From Stutzerimonas azotifigens (GTDB lineage: Bacteria; Pseudomonadota; Gammaproteobacteria; Pseudomonadales; Pseudomonadaceae), in NCBI RefSeq assembly GCF_013522725.1, contig NZ_JAAMRF010000003.1, forward strand, positions 186,001 through 250,000: DNA of 64,000 bases, written 5' to 3'. Made by a program: the position numbers and the translations under genes. Below are positions 9,215 through 18,368 of the stretch, one piece after another; within the stretch, counting starts at the first letter, position 1; every line of letters starts with the position of its first letter. The notes beneath the pieces are model-generated. The model did not search any database. It had not been told where the DNA came from and was given only the letters and a program-made list of their open reading frames with translations.

Positions 9215-10195
9215 TCAGCGGACCTTGACCACCACCTTGCCGACCGCGCGGCGCTGGCCGAGGGTGTCGATCGCTTCGGATGTCTGCGCCAGCGGGAAGG
9301 TCTGGGATACCAGCGGCTTGAGCTTGCCCTCGGCGTGCCAGGCGAACAGCTGCTGGAAGTTGGCGGCGTTGTCCTGGGGCTGGCGCTGGGCGAAGGCGCC
9401 CCAGAATACGCCGACCAGGGAAGCGCCCTTGAGCAGCGGCAGGTTCGCCGGCAGCGCGGGGATGCCGTCTCCGGCGGCGAAACCGACCACCAGCATGCGG
9501 CCGTTCCAGGCGATGCTGCGGAACGCCTCCTCGAACAGCGAGCCGCCGACCGGATCGTAGATCACATCGACGCCCTGGCCGCCGGTCAGCTCCTTGAGCC
9601 TGTCCTTGACCCCGCCTTCGCTGTAGTTGATCAGCTCATCGGCGCCTGCCTTGCGTGCCACCTCGAGCTTCTCGGCGGTCGACGCCGCGGCGATCACCCG
9701 GGCGCCCATCGCCTTGCCGATTTCCACCGCTGCCAGCCCCACGCCGCCCGAGGCGCCGAGTACCAGCAGGGTTTCGCCCGGCTGCAGGTTGGCGCGCTGA
9801 CGCAGTGCATGCATGGACGTGCCGTAGGTCATGCTGAACGCTGCCGCCGTTTCGAAATCCATGCTCTGCGGAATCGGGAGCACGTTATGAGCCGGCACCG
9901 CGGTCTGCTCGGCGAATGCTCCCCAGCCGGTCAGTCCCATTACCCGGTCGCCAACCTTCAGGTGGGTGACCTTCTCGCCCACCGCGGCCACCACGCCAGC
10001 CGCTTCCCCGCCCGGGGAGAAGGGAAGCGGCGGTTTGAACTGATACTTGCCCTCGATGATCAGCGTGTCGGGAAAGTTGACCCCGGCGGCGTGTACGTCG
10101 AGAAGGATCTCGTTTTTCTTGATCTCGGGGCTGGTGGTCTCCTCCATGACCAGGGTGTCGGCGGGGCCGAAGGCTTTGCACAGAATGGCTTTCAT
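9215..10195 (-). CDS. NADPH:quinone oxidoreductase family protein (zinc-independent MDR)
   Basis: A 326-residue medium-chain dehydrogenase/reductase. It has the GroES-like N-terminal domain (AAGVNFPDTLIIEGKYQ, PGGEAAGVV) and a Rossmann NADPH domain with VLGASGGVGLAAVE near residues 145-158. Structural zinc cysteines are absent, which fits the quinone oxidoreductase branch. It likely reduces quinones or enones with NADPH in the cytosol; the true substrate is not predictable. The start at 10195 is supported by AAGGA upstream and the family N-terminus MKAILCKAFGP; the frame is open for 143 more codons, which I take as chance. Confidence 0.9.
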   Translation of the reverse strand: MKAILCKAFGPADTLVMEETTSPEIKKNEILLDVHAAGVNFPDTLIIEGKYQFKPPLPFSPGGEAAGVVAAVGEKVTHLKVGDRVMGLTGWGAFAEQTAVPAHNVLPIPQSMDFETAAAFSMTYGTSMHALRQRANLQPGETLLVLGASGGVGLAAVEIGKAMGARVIAAASTAEKLEVARKAGADELINYSEGGVKDRLKELTGGQGVDVIYDPVGGSLFEEAFRSIAWNGRMLVVGFAAGDGIPALPANLPLLKGASLVGVFWGAFAQRQPQDNAANFQQLFAWHAEGKLKPLVSQTFPLAQTSEAIDTLGQRRAVGKVVVKVR

Positions 10196-10765
10196 CGGGA
10201 AGGTCCTTGTTGGAGTTATTGGGCCAAAGGCTGCCAGGCAGTCTAGGTCCGGAGGGCGGGGACGCAACGAGCATGGCCCGTCCTGATGGCGTCGCATAAG
10301 TGTGGTTCGAGGCCAGGCCGCGCGCGCCCTGGCCCTTCTTGGAAGGGGAGGATCATGATTCGGCAAAGTTTGTATTGTCTTGAAACAATTAAAGCTTTGC
10401 TTCACACTTGTTTTGCTAACTCGGACACGCACGAGCTGCAGCCCTTGATATTTGGGCTTCTGGGCCACCTCGCCACGGCTCGCCTGTCCGTCCCTGCCAT
10501 GAGGCGATTCATGGCATCGGCCATGGACGTGCCTGCACCGACTCCTCCGCCCACCTAGAAAAAAACAATTGGGCCACGGATCCGCTGGCGCAACGCCAGT
10601 CGCCGTTATCCGGCAATAACGCACCGAGCCAACAGACGAGCCTTCGCGCTCCTCTGCCTATCTTCGAGCCGCTTCGAAGATACGGGCACCTGCGACCTAT
10701 CGATTCCCAAGGACTGAATGGCAGCCAATGGTCGATGCCTTCAGGCACATAGTTCGAGGCCAAGA
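10196..10765. other. 570-bp intergenic region upstream of the cyo operon
   Basis: No credible gene is seen. The region is divergent between the oxidoreductase and cyoA. It contains an AT-rich island at about 10355-10425, unusual against the GC-rich surroundings, in which ATTGT and ACAAT form an inverted repeat around CTTGAA (10374-10389). A second inverted repeat, GTTAT/ATAAC around CCGGCA, lies at 10605-10620. These may be operators controlling the bo3 oxidase. I see no FNR/Anr box. Confidence 0.5.
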
Positions 10766-11677
10766 ATGAGCAACAAGCGATACCCGAGATTTCTGAGCGT
10801 CCTGCCGTTTCTGATCATGCTGCTGCTCGGTGGGTGCGACATGACGCTGTTCAATCCCAAGGGTCAGGTAGGGCTGGACGAGCGGAACCTGATCATCGCC
10901 GCGACGCTGCTGATGCTGATCGTGGTGATTCCGGTATTCATCATGACCGCCGTGTTCGCCTGGAAATACCGCGCTAGCAACACCAAGGCGAACTATCAGC
11001 CCAACTGGGCGCATTCGAACCGCATCGAGGCCGTGGTTTGGGGCATCCCGACCCTGATCATCATTGCGCTGGGCGTCCTGACCTGGAAAAGCACCCACGC
11101 GCTGGACCCCTACAAGCCTCTCGAATCAGACGTGCCGTCGGTGACTGTGCAGGTCATCGCCATGGACTGGAAGTGGTTGTTCATCTACCCGGAACTCGGC
11201 GTGGCCTCGGTCAACGAGTTGGCCATTCCCGATAACACGCCCATCAACTTCCGCATTACTTCGGATGGGGCGATGACCTCGTTCTTCATCCCGGCGCTCG
11301 GCGGGCAGATCTACGCCATGGCCGGCATGCAGACGCAGCTGCATCTGATCGCCAACGAGATCGGCGAGTACCGCGGGTTCGCCGCCAACTACAACGGCGA
11401 AGGCTTTTCCAAGATGGGCTTCGCGGCCCGCGCCATGAGCCCCGACGACTTCCAGGCCTGGGTCGCCCAGGTACGTGGCGACCCGGCTCGGTTGGCGTCG
11501 ATGGCCGATTACGAAGTGCTGGCCAAGCCCAGCATCGAGCATCCCGTCCAACATTTCGCCTCGGTGCAGCCGGACCTGTTCCAGCACGTGGTGGACAAGT
11601 ACGAAGGCATGAACAAGGGCGCCCCAGCCCACGGAAAGATGGATGACATGCCCGACATGAACATGGACAGCCATTGA
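10766..11677 (+). CDS. cyoA: Cytochrome bo3 ubiquinol oxidase subunit II
   Basis: Subunit II of the proton-pumping quinol oxidase. The 303-residue product has a lipoprotein signal with lipobox LLGGC (Cys24), two membrane helices (about 10-30 and 45-65) and a periplasmic cupredoxin-like domain (IAMDWKWLFIYPE, MTSFFIPALGGQIYAM) that lacks the CuA cysteines, as in quinol rather than cytochrome c oxidases. The ATG at 10766 puts the lipobox at the normal distance; GAGG lies upstream. An in-frame ATG at 10718 would add 16 residues. The C-terminus is rich in His, Met and Asp. It is the first gene of cyoABCDE. Confidence 0.96.
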   Translation: MSNKRYPRFLSVLPFLIMLLLGGCDMTLFNPKGQVGLDERNLIIAATLLMLIVVIPVFIMTAVFAWKYRASNTKANYQPNWAHSNRIEAVVWGIPTLIIIALGVLTWKSTHALDPYKPLESDVPSVTVQVIAMDWKWLFIYPELGVASVNELAIPDNTPINFRITSDGAMTSFFIPALGGQIYAMAGMQTQLHLIANEIGEYRGFAANYNGEGFSKMGFAARAMSPDDFQAWVAQVRGDPARLASMADYEVLAKPSIEHPVQHFASVQPDLFQHVVDKYEGMNKGAPAHGKMDDMPDMNMDSH

Positions 11678-11725
11678 GCCGAGACAGACACAGATGCATT
11701 CGATTGAAGGCAGAGGAAATTGAGC

Positions 11726-13699
11726 ATGTTCGGTAAGTTGACCCTTGATGCCATCCCGTGGCACGAGCCCATCATCATGTACACGCTGGCCGTCGTCGGG
11801 GTCATCGGGGCTGCAGTTCTCGCCCTGATCACCCGTGCCAAGGGCTGGGGACCGCTGTGGCGCGAGTGGCTGACCTCGGTGGACCACAAGAAAATCGGCG
11901 TGATGTACATCGTCGTGGCGTTGATCATGCTGCTGCGCGGCTTCTCCGACGCGATCATGATGCGCACCCAGCAGGCCATGGCCGCGGCGGGCTCGGCCGG
12001 CTACCTGCCGCCGGAGCACTACGACCAGATCTTCACCGCCCACGGCGTGATCATGATCTTCTTCATGGCCATGCCGTTCATGATCGGCCTGATGAACATC
12101 GTCGTGCCGCTGCAGATCGGTGCCCGCGACGTCGCCTTCCCGTTCCTCAACTCGTTGAGCTTCTGGCTGTTCGTGGTCGGCGCCGTGCTGGTCAATATCT
12201 CCCTGGCTGTCGGCGAATTCGCCCGTACCGGCTGGGTGGCGTATCCGCCGCTCTCGGAGCTCGGCTACAGCCCCGGAGTAGGGATGGATTACTACATCTG
12301 GTCATTGCAGATATCGGGTATCGGGACGCTGCTGACCGGTCTGAACTTCTTCGTGACCATCCTCAAGATGCGCACCAAGGGCATGGACCTGATGAAGATG
12401 CCGATCTTCACCTGGACCTGTTTCTGCACCGCGATCCTGATCCTCGCCGCCTTCCCGATCCTGACCGCGACCCTCGGCCTGCTGACCCTGGATCGCTACC
12501 TGGACATGCACTTCTTCACCAATGAGCTGGGCGGCAACCCGATGATGTACGTCAACCTCATCTGGGCCTGGGGCCATCCTGAGGTGTACATCCTGATCCT
12601 GCCGGCGTTCGGCATCTTCTCCGAAGTCACCTCGACCTTCGCTCGCAAGCGGCTGTTCGGTTACACCTCGCTGGTGTGGGCGACCATCGCGATCACGGTG
12701 CTGTCGTTCGTGGTGTGGGTGCATCACTTCTTCACCATGGGCGCCGGCGCCAACGTCAACGCCTTCTTCGGCATCATGACGATGATCATTGCGGTGCCGA
12801 CCGGGGTGAAGATCTTCACTTGGCTGTTCACCATGTTCCGCGGTCGGATCGTCTTCGAGACGCCGATCATGTGGACCATCGGCTTCATCATTACCTTCAC
12901 CATCGGTGGCATGACCGGTGTGCTGCTGGCGGTGCCTGGCGCCGACTTCCTGCTGCACAACAGCCTGTTCCTGATCGCCCACTTCCATAACGTGATCATC
13001 GGCGGTGCGGTGTTCGGCTACCTCGCGGGGCTGACCTACTGGTTCCCCAAGGCGTTCGGCTACCGCCTGCACAATCGCCTCGGTCAGGTCGCGTTCTGGT
13101 GCTGGCTGATGGGGTTCTTCTTCGCCTTCATTCCGTCCTATTTCCTGGGCTTCATGGGTATGACCCGTCGCCTGAACAGCTTCGACGTACCCGAGTGGCG
13201 GCCCTTCCTGATGCTCGAGCTCGTGGGTGTGGCGCTGATTCTGATCGGTGTCTGCGCCCAGGCGGCGCAGCTGGTGGTCAGCTACCGCAACCGCGAGAAG
13301 CTGCGCGACGTGACGGGCGATCCGTGGAATGGACGCACCCTGGAATGGTCGACCTCCTCGCCGCCTCCGTTCTACAACTTCGCCGAGCAGCCTGAGGTGG
13401 ACGATCTGGATGCCTACTGGGGCATGAAGGAGCGTGGTGTCAGCACGGCCATACGCAGCGATTACAAGAAGATCCACATGCCGCGCAATACGAGTGCGGG
13501 TCTGATCCTCGCCGGCTTCAGCCTGGTGATCGGCTTCGCCCTGGTCTGGCACATCTGGTGGATGGCCATCGCCGGCCTGATGGGCTCGGTGATCGCCTTC
13601 ATCATCCGCAGCAACGACGACGATATCGATTATTACGTGCCTGCCGAAGAGGTGGCGCGGATCGAGAACGCACGACTCGAATCACTGGCGAAGGCTTAA
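11726..13699 (+). CDS. cyoB: Cytochrome bo3 ubiquinol oxidase subunit I
   Basis: The catalytic haem-copper subunit that reduces O2 to water and pumps protons. The 657-residue product has about 15 membrane helices. [14 protein letters not shown] carries the CuB His, the proton-channel Glu and the cross-linked Tyr; [10 protein letters not shown] carries the other two CuB His; HFHNVIIGG carries haem ligands. I chose the ATG at 11726 because AGAGGA is 8 bases upstream; a TTG at 11720 is too close to it. It follows cyoA by 48 bases and precedes cyoC by 4. Confidence 0.98.
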   Translation: MFGKLTLDAIPWHEPIIMYTLAVVGVIGAAVLALITRAKGWGPLWREWLTSVDHKKIGVMYIVVALIMLLRGFSDAIMMRTQQAMAAAGSAGYLPPEHYDQIFTAHGVIMIFFMAMPFMIGLMNIVVPLQIGARDVAFPFLNSLSFWLFVVGAVLVNISLAVGEFARTGWVAYPPLSELGYSPGVGMDYYIWSLQISGIGTLLTGLNFFVTILKMRTKGMDLMKMPIFTWTCFCTAILILAAFPILTATLGLLTLDRYLDMHFFTNELGGNPMMYVNLIWAWGHPEVYILILPAFGIFSEVTSTFARKRLFGYTSLVWATIAITVLSFVVWVHHFFTMGAGANVNAFFGIMTMIIAVPTGVKIFTWLFTMFRGRIVFETPIMWTIGFIITFTIGGMTGVLLAVPGADFLLHNSLFLIAHFHNVIIGGAVFGYLAGLTYWFPKAFGYRLHNRLGQVAFWCWLMGFFFAFIPSYFLGFMGMTRRLNSFDVPEWRPFLMLELVGVALILIGVCAQAAQLVVSYRNREKLRDVTGDPWNGRTLEWSTSSPPPFYNFAEQPEVDDLDAYWGMKERGVSTAIRSDYKKIHMPRNTSAGLILAGFSLVIGFALVWHIWWMAIAGLMGSVIAFIIRSNDDDIDYYVPAEEVARIENARLESLAKA

Positions 13700-13703
13700 C
13701 GAT

Positions 13704-14318
13704 ATGCAACATGTACTTCATGCAACAGAGCACGCTGCCGAGGAGCACGGTCCGGAGCATGTCGGCTCGGTAACGGTGTTCGGCTTCTGGATCTACCTGA
13801 TGACCGACTGCATCTTGTTCGCGACGATCTTCGCGACCTATGCGGTCCTGGTCGACAGTGTGGCGGGCGGCCCGTCCGGTGCGGAAATCTTCGAGCTGCC
13901 TTATGTGCTGGTGGAAACCTTCTGCCTGCTGTTCTCCAGCATCACCTATGGCTTCGCCATGCTGGCGATGCACCGGGGCGACAAGCAGAAGCTGCTGGGC
14001 TGGCTGGCGGTCACCTTCCTGCTGGGGCTCGCGTTCATCGGGCTCGAGATCAACGAGTTCCACAAGCTGATCAGCGAGGGCTTCGGCCCCAACCGCAGCG
14101 CATTCCTCTCCGGCTTCTTCACCCTGGTCGGCACCCACGGCCTGCATGTGATCAGCGGCCTGCTGTGGATGGCCGTGCTGATGTTCCAGGTGCGCGCCAA
14201 GGGGCTGACCGAAACGAACCAGACCCGCCTGCGTTGCCTGAGCCTGTTCTGGCACTTCCTCGACGTGGTGTGGATCTGCGTGTTTACCGTCGTCTACCTG
14301 ATGGGAGTCCTGCGATGA
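13704..14318 (+). CDS. cyoC: Cytochrome bo3 ubiquinol oxidase subunit III
   Basis: A 204-residue membrane subunit of the COX3 family with five predicted helices (for example [60 protein letters not shown]). It stabilises the catalytic core and has no cofactor. It begins four bases after cyoB, and its TGA stop overlaps the cyoD ATG, so translation of the two is coupled. Confidence 0.97.
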   Translation: MQHVLHATEHAAEEHGPEHVGSVTVFGFWIYLMTDCILFATIFATYAVLVDSVAGGPSGAEIFELPYVLVETFCLLFSSITYGFAMLAMHRGDKQKLLGWLAVTFLLGLAFIGLEINEFHKLISEGFGPNRSAFLSGFFTLVGTHGLHVISGLLWMAVLMFQVRAKGLTETNQTRLRCLSLFWHFLDVVWICVFTVVYLMGVLR

Positions 14319-14647
14319 GCAACACTTTCACCGACGCAACCGGTGCCGATCACGGCACCACGGGTTCTTATGTCATCGGCTTCGTGCTGTCGGTCATCCT
14401 CACCGTCATACCCTTCGCACTGGTGATGTTCCCGACGTTTTCCCAGAGCACCACGCTCTGGCTGGTGGTCGGCTTCGCGGTGGTGCAGGTGCTCGTGCAC
14501 CTGGTGTTCTTCCTGCACATGAACGGCGCGTCGGAGCAGCGCTGGAACCTGGTGGCGCTGGGCTTCTCGGTACTGATCATCTTCCTGCTGGTGTTCCTGT
14601 CGCTGTGGATCATGTTCAGCGTCCACCATTACATGCTGGCGCACTGA
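14315..14647 (+). CDS. cyoD: Cytochrome bo3 ubiquinol oxidase subunit IV
   Basis: A 110-residue subunit with three membrane helices ([64 protein letters not shown]). Its job is assembly and stability of the oxidase. The ATG overlaps the cyoC stop (ATGA), and its own stop overlaps the cyoE start by one base (TGATG). Confidence 0.96.
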   Translation: MSNTFTDATGADHGTTGSYVIGFVLSVILTVIPFALVMFPTFSQSTTLWLVVGFAVVQVLVHLVFFLHMNGASEQRWNLVALGFSVLIIFLLVFLSLWIMFSVHHYMLAH

Positions 14648-15549
14648 TGATGAAGCCGCGCGGTGCGCTGGGTCACTTCATTCAGGTCACCAAGCCGGGG
14701 ATCATCTTCGGCAACGCGATCTCGGTGGCGGGCGGCTATTTTCTCGCCGCGCGGGGAGCTGCCGACCTCTGGTTGCTGCTGGTAGCGCTGCTCGGTACTG
14801 CCCTGGTGGTGGCCTCGGGCTGCGCCTTCAACAACTACATTGACCGCGACATCGATGTGATGATGGAGCGCACCCGCAACCGCGTGCTGGTGCAGGGGCT
14901 GCTTCCGGGCCGGGTGGTGCTGGCCTATGCGACGGTGCTGGGGCTGGCCGGCGTTTCCCTGCTGTATTGGGGGGCGAACCCGCTGTCTGCGTTGTTCGCG
15001 GTGCTCGGCTTCGTCATCTATGTGGGCTTCTACAGCCTGTACCTCAAGCGCAAATCGGTTCATGGCACGCTGGTCGGCAGCATATCGGGCGCCATGCCGC
15101 CGGTGATCGGCTACTGCGCGGCGAGCGGCTCGTTCGACCTGGCCGCGCTGACGCTGCTGATCATCTTCAGTCTGTGGCAGGTGCCGCACTCCTATGCGAT
15201 CGCGATCTTCCGCTACAAGGACTACCTGGCGGCATCGATCCCGGTGCTGCCGGTGGAGCGGGGCATCGCCGTGGCCAAGCGGCATATCCTCCTTTATATC
15301 CTGGCGTTTCTGCTGGCCACGCTGATGCTCGCGCTGTGGGGTTACGCCGGAATCAGTTACCTGGTGGTCGCGGCCGCGATGGGTTCCTATTGGCTGTATC
15401 TGGCCTGGACCGGCTATCAGGCAGTGGACGATCGGCTGTGGGCCCGCAAGCTGTTCTTCTTTTCCATCTATATCATCACCGCCCTGAGCCTGATGATGGC
15501 GGTGGACGTTCAGCGCACGGGCCAGATGTTGCTCAGCTACGCCGGCTGA
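14647..15549 (+). CDS. cyoE: Protohaem IX farnesyltransferase (haem O synthase)
   Basis: A 300-residue membrane prenyltransferase of the UbiA family that adds a farnesyl group to haem B to make the haem O used by cytochrome bo3. The substrate motif [18 protein letters not shown] near residue 65 is the family Asp-rich motif, and a second polar loop [17 protein letters not shown] lies near residue 195. It starts at 14647 or 14650 (two adjacent ATG codons), directly on the cyoD stop. It is the last gene of cyoABCDE. Confidence 0.97.
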   Translation: MMKPRGALGHFIQVTKPGIIFGNAISVAGGYFLAARGAADLWLLLVALLGTALVVASGCAFNNYIDRDIDVMMERTRNRVLVQGLLPGRVVLAYATVLGLAGVSLLYWGANPLSALFAVLGFVIYVGFYSLYLKRKSVHGTLVGSISGAMPPVIGYCAASGSFDLAALTLLIIFSLWQVPHSYAIAIFRYKDYLAASIPVLPVERGIAVAKRHILLYILAFLLATLMLALWGYAGISYLVVAAAMGSYWLYLAWTGYQAVDDRLWARKLFFFSIYIITALSLMMAVDVQRTGQMLLSYAG

Positions 15550-15572
15550 GGCGAGCGCGGTTCAAGATAGGC

Positions 15573-15614
15573 CGCAGGCGGCCGATTCATCGGGAAGAAT
15601 CGAAGCCGCCTGCG
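15573..15614 (+). repeat. Long imperfect hairpin after cyoE
   Basis: The arm at 15573-15588 pairs with 15597-15614 over about 16 positions with a two-base bulge and an 8-base loop. The left arm can also fold on itself (GGCCGC AG GCGGCC, 15570-15583). There is no T-run, so it may act as an mRNA 3' end stabiliser or a weak terminator between cyoE and the next gene. Confidence 0.5.
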
Positions 15615-15673
15615 CCTTGGCACTGACGTCGCGCGTGGGGACAGGCAGAATCGCCGTTTTCGAGGAGAAGCCG

Positions 15674-16069
15674 ATGAAGTCGTACGCTGCCCTGCTGGCC
15701 CTTGCGCTGGGCCTGTCCTGCCAGGCCATGGCCAACCCGCCGGTCGAAGCCAGAACCATTTACCACACCCTGACCCCCGCGCTGGTCGGCAACTATGGCA
15801 GCGGCGAGCGGCTGAAGTACTACAAGGCCGACGTCGCCCTGCGGGTCGCCAATACCGATGCGGAAAATCGCGTGAAGCATCACGAGCCGCTCATCCGCAA
15901 TCAACTGGTCATGCTCTTCTCGGAGCAGACCGACGAAAGTCTCGGCAGCTTGGACGCCAAGGAGACCCTGCGCCAGGAAGCGCTCAAGCAGGTGCAGGAT
16001 GTGCTGAGCCAGGAAACCGGCCAGCCTCTGGTTGACGATCTGCTGTTCAACAACCTGATCATCCAGTGA
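15674..16069 (+). CDS. FliL-like secreted protein (orphan)
   Basis: A 131-residue protein with signal peptide MKSYAALLALALGLSCQAMA. The mature part (YYKADVALRVANTDAENRVKHHEPLIRNQLVMLFS ... EALKQVQDVL) resembles the periplasmic domain of FliL, a flagellar basal-body protein related to stomatin-like folds. No flagellar gene is nearby and the normal FliL transmembrane anchor is replaced by a cleavable signal, so a flagellar role is doubtful. GAGGAG eight bases before the ATG at 15674 sets the start. It lies 124 bases after cyoE on the same strand, and may or may not be cotranscribed. Confidence 0.75.
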   Translation: MKSYAALLALALGLSCQAMANPPVEARTIYHTLTPALVGNYGSGERLKYYKADVALRVANTDAENRVKHHEPLIRNQLVMLFSEQTDESLGSLDAKETLRQEALKQVQDVLSQETGQPLVDDLLFNNLIIQ

Positions 16070-16088
16070 CCGACTGGCCGCGTCCGGC

Positions 16089-16538
16089 TCAGCGTAGCGC
16101 CAGGATCGCGTTCCATTCGTCGGGCGACACCGGCATCACCGAGAGGCGACTCCCCTTGCGAACCAGCGCGAGGTCGGCGAGGGCCGGGGCGGTCTTCAGC
16201 AGCGCCAACGGCAGGACCGCGTCGAAGGCTTCGACGAAGCGCACGTCTACCGCGCTCCAGGGATTTTTCTCGGCGCTGGCCTTGGCGTCGAAATAAGGGC
16301 TCTGGCCGTCGAGCGCGGCAGGATCGGGGTAGGCGGCGCGAATGATTTCGCCGATCCCCGCGACACCGGGTTCCGGGCAGCTAGAGTGATAGAAGAAGAA
16401 CCGGTCACCCTCGCGCATCTCGCGCAAATAGTTGCGCGCCTGGTAGTTGCGCACGCCATCCCATCGGGCGTTGCCCTTTTCCTTCAGGTGCTGGATAGAA
16501 AATTCGTCAGGTTCCGATTTCATCAACCAATAGGGCAT
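16089..16538 (-). CDS. EVE domain-containing protein
   Basis: A 149-residue cytosolic protein that is entirely one EVE (PUA-like) domain: MPYWLMKSEPDEFSIQHL, RWDGVRNYQARNYLREM, GDRFFFYHSSC, PGVAGIGEI. Such domains bind modified nucleotides in RNA or DNA; the specific ligand is not known from sequence. The start at 16538 matches the family N-terminus and has GGAG upstream; the frame extends another 117 codons without support. It is convergent with the FliL-like gene, with only 19 bases between stops. Confidence 0.92.
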   Translation of the reverse strand: MPYWLMKSEPDEFSIQHLKEKGNARWDGVRNYQARNYLREMREGDRFFFYHSSCPEPGVAGIGEIIRAAYPDPAALDGQSPYFDAKASAEKNPWSAVDVRFVEAFDAVLPLALLKTAPALADLALVRKGSRLSVMPVSPDEWNAILALR

Positions 16539-16727
16539 GAAGTTTGCTCCGTGAATTACTGCAGGCAGCCGAACGATGGCAAGGTTAACCGACAACTGGT
16601 CCCAGCACCGGTTTGCGGGACGCCCACCCTTCGCGGAAAATGCCTCGTTTTCGAAATCGACCGTCGCGGCACAAAACCAGAAAAGAAGTTTCGACGGGAT
16701 ATTCGCCTGACAGGGGGAGGCGAACTT

Positions 16728-16859
16728 ATGAGACGCAAGCCAGATATTTTGTGGGTATTGGTCGTGATTTTCGGCCTGGGTGTGGTCACTACGGGCTACA
16801 CCCAGAGCCTTTGGGAGCGCCAGAGTGACGCGCCCCCGGTTATTCAGACGCAACGATAA
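16728..16859 (+). CDS. Small single-pass membrane protein (43 aa)
   Basis: A 43-residue ORF starting MRRKPDILWVLVVIFGLGVV, with a positively charged N-terminus, one hydrophobic helix (about residues 7-23) and a short polar tail ending in QTQR. A strong Shine-Dalgarno (AGGGGGAGG) lies 7 bases before the ATG, which supports real translation. It is divergent from the EVE gene (189 bases apart) and convergent with the folate cyclo-ligase (30 bases between stops). The function is unknown; I believe similar short proteins occur here in other Pseudomonas, but cannot check that. Confidence 0.7.
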   Translation: MRRKPDILWVLVVIFGLGVVTTGYTQSLWERQSDAPPVIQTQR

Positions 16860-16889
16860 AGTTCGCCGCCGGCCGTCCCGGCGACGCAC

Positions 16890-17498
16890 TCAGGTACTGC
16901 GGTACCAACCCTGGTCAGTCACCGTCGCCGTCATGGGCACGTCCCAGCTGGCCAGGGGCAGGCGATCCACCTTCTGACACTCGTGAGCCAGGCCCAGCAG
17001 GGTCGGTTTGTGACAATTTTTGCGCAGGCGCCGGTACGCCAGGCTGCGGTCATAAAAGCCACCACCCATGCCCAGGCGGCCGCCACGCTCGTCGAAGCCC
17101 ACCAGGGGCATCATCACCAGGTCGAGCGCCCATAGCGGGCGCTGCCTGGCCGGTGCCCGGTGGGGTTCGAGGATGCGGAAGCGGTTGCAGCGCAGGCGCT
17201 CTCCCGGAGCGATACGCTGAAACACCATGCGTGTGCGCGGCCAGGGGTTGAGCACCGGCAGATAAGTCGCCTTGCCGCGACGCTGTGCTTCGCGCAGCAG
17301 CGGACGTGGATCGATCTCGCCATCGTTGGGCAGGTACAGGGCAATGTGGCGCGCGCGGCGAAACAGCGGATGCTGTGCCAGTTGGCGGTAGAGTCGTTGC
17401 GAGGATTGGCGTTGTTGGGCGGGGCTGAGATCGCGCCTCAGTTGGCGCAAGTGACGACGCAGTGCCGGCCTGGAAAGGCTCTCGGCTGCGACGGTCAA
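16890..17498 (-). CDS. 5-formyltetrahydrofolate cyclo-ligase
   Basis: A 202-residue enzyme that converts 5-formyl-THF to 5,10-methenyl-THF with ATP. Family features include RHLRQLRRDLSPAQQ at the N-terminus, YLPNDGEIDPRPLL, and the substrate loop DLVMMPLVGFDERGGRLGMGGGFYDRSLA. The start is a TTG at 17498 with GGAG 8 bases upstream; no later Met is plausible. The Shine-Dalgarno lies in the 3' closing stem of the 6S RNA, so the gene is almost certainly cotranscribed with ssrS, as in E. coli where this gene is ygfA. Confidence 0.93.
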   Translation of the reverse strand: MTVAAESLSRPALRRHLRQLRRDLSPAQQRQSSQRLYRQLAQHPLFRRARHIALYLPNDGEIDPRPLLREAQRRGKATYLPVLNPWPRTRMVFQRIAPGERLRCNRFRILEPHRAPARQRPLWALDLVMMPLVGFDERGGRLGMGGGFYDRSLAYRRLRKNCHKPTLLGLAHECQKVDRLPLASWDVPMTATVTDQGWYRST

Positions 17499-17504
17499 GA
17501 AAGG

Positions 17505-17680
17505 CTCCCCAGCATGCCGCTGCCGGCGTAGGCCCTTGAACCCGAAAGTTCAAGGTGGCGACTGCCGAAGACCATCAGGCTTTCCGTCGGGCGGACATGC
17601 ACACCGGTCAAACGTGCAGCCTCCATGGTTTTGCGTATCGGGAGAGGGTCATCGCCGACTGGCGCACATGCCAGGGAGTC
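17505..17680 (-). ncRNA. ssrS: 6S RNA
   Basis: On the minus strand this region has the layout of 6S RNA, which binds sigma-70 RNA polymerase holoenzyme and lowers transcription in stationary phase. The closing stem pairs CTCCC..GCATG at the 5' end with CATGC..GGGAG at the 3' end. The typical 3'-side hairpin CCTTGAACTTTCGGGTTCAAGG is present at about 17532-17553, and the remainder can form the long interrupted helix with a central bubble. Its place between zapA and the folate cyclo-ligase is the conserved ssrS locus. Length is about 176 nt; ends are estimated from the -10 box and the closing stem. Confidence 0.88.
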
Positions 17681-17686
17681 GCCGGC

Positions 17687-17692
17687 AGTATA
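17687..17692 (-). promoter_or_regulatory. -10 element of the 6S RNA promoter
   Basis: On the minus strand TATACT lies 7 bases before the predicted 6S RNA 5' end. No good -35 hexamer is visible at 17 bases, so the exact promoter architecture is uncertain. Confidence 0.6.
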
Positions 17693-17713
17693 ACCCAATC
17701 CATCGACCATCCA

Positions 17714-18028
17714 TCAGTTACCCGTGCTGTTCGGATCAGTGGCCAACGCATTGTCGACCCGCTCGAGCAGCGAACGCACGTGCTCGCGGGCGTTGCCGGC
17801 CTCCTCGTCGAGGCGGTGTTGCTTGTCGAGCAGCTCGTGGGTGATGTTCAGGGCGGCCATCACCGCGATCCGGTCGGCGCCTATGACTTTGCCGCTGTTG
17901 CGGATGTCGCGCATCTTGCCGTCGAGGTAGCGCGCGGCGCCTTCGAGCTTGCTGCGCTCTTCGGGTGGACAGGCGATGCAGTATTCCTTGTCGAGAATAC
18001 GCACGTTAACGGTGTTCGGCTGGCTCAT
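17714..18028 (-). CDS. zapA: Cell division protein ZapA
   Basis: A 104-residue protein that bundles FtsZ protofilaments at the Z-ring. The N-terminal globular part (VNVRILDKEYCIACPPEERSKL, AARYLDGKMRDIRNSGKV) and the C-terminal coiled coil (HELLDKQHRLDEEAGNAREHVRSLLERVDNAL) match the family. Its start overlaps the upstream gene by 4 bases (ATGA). It is followed by the 6S RNA gene. Confidence 0.95.
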   Translation of the reverse strand: MSQPNTVNVRILDKEYCIACPPEERSKLEGAARYLDGKMRDIRNSGKVIGADRIAVMAALNITHELLDKQHRLDEEAGNAREHVRSLLERVDNALATDPNSTGN

Positions 18029-18234
18029 GAGTCCTGCTCCAGGGCTTTCAGGCGTGAAATCATCGATTCGACCTTCAACCGGGCCATTTCGTTCTTTTCA
18101 ATCAGATGAGCGCGCTCTTCGCGCCACGCCTGCTCACCCGCTCGCAGGGCTTTGTTCTGCGCCGTGAGCTGCTCGATGCGCTGGATCAACAGCTCTAGCT
18201 TGGTAGTCAGCAGGTGCAGATCGGCGTCTTCCAT
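18025..18234 (-). CDS. TIGR02449 family coiled-coil protein (ZapB-like)
   Basis: A 69-residue protein predicted to be almost wholly coiled coil ([27 protein letters not shown]), of the TIGR02449 type found next to zapA in gammaproteobacteria. The size and coiled coil recall ZapB, and the 4-base overlap with zapA supports a shared role at the divisome, but this is inference from context. It is divergent from the ygfB-like gene. Confidence 0.88.
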   Translation of the reverse strand: MEDADLHLLTTKLELLIQRIEQLTAQNKALRAGEQAWREERAHLIEKNEMARLKVESMISRLKALEQDS

Positions 18235-18368
18235 GGGGATCTCTACGTGGCGACGAATGGGGAGTGGGCTGCAGGGTGCGGCGCCCGCGCGTTGGTCTTG
18301 GCTCGCACCCCGGTGCTAGGATACGAAGCCTTCATTCTAGTCATTGCGCTTCTATGCGCCTAGCCACC

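Noticed and set aside
10196-10624. N-terminal extension of the quinone oxidoreductase up to 10624
   Set aside because: The extra 143 codons have no family similarity, and AAGGA with the conserved MKAILCKAFGP start at 10195 decides the start.
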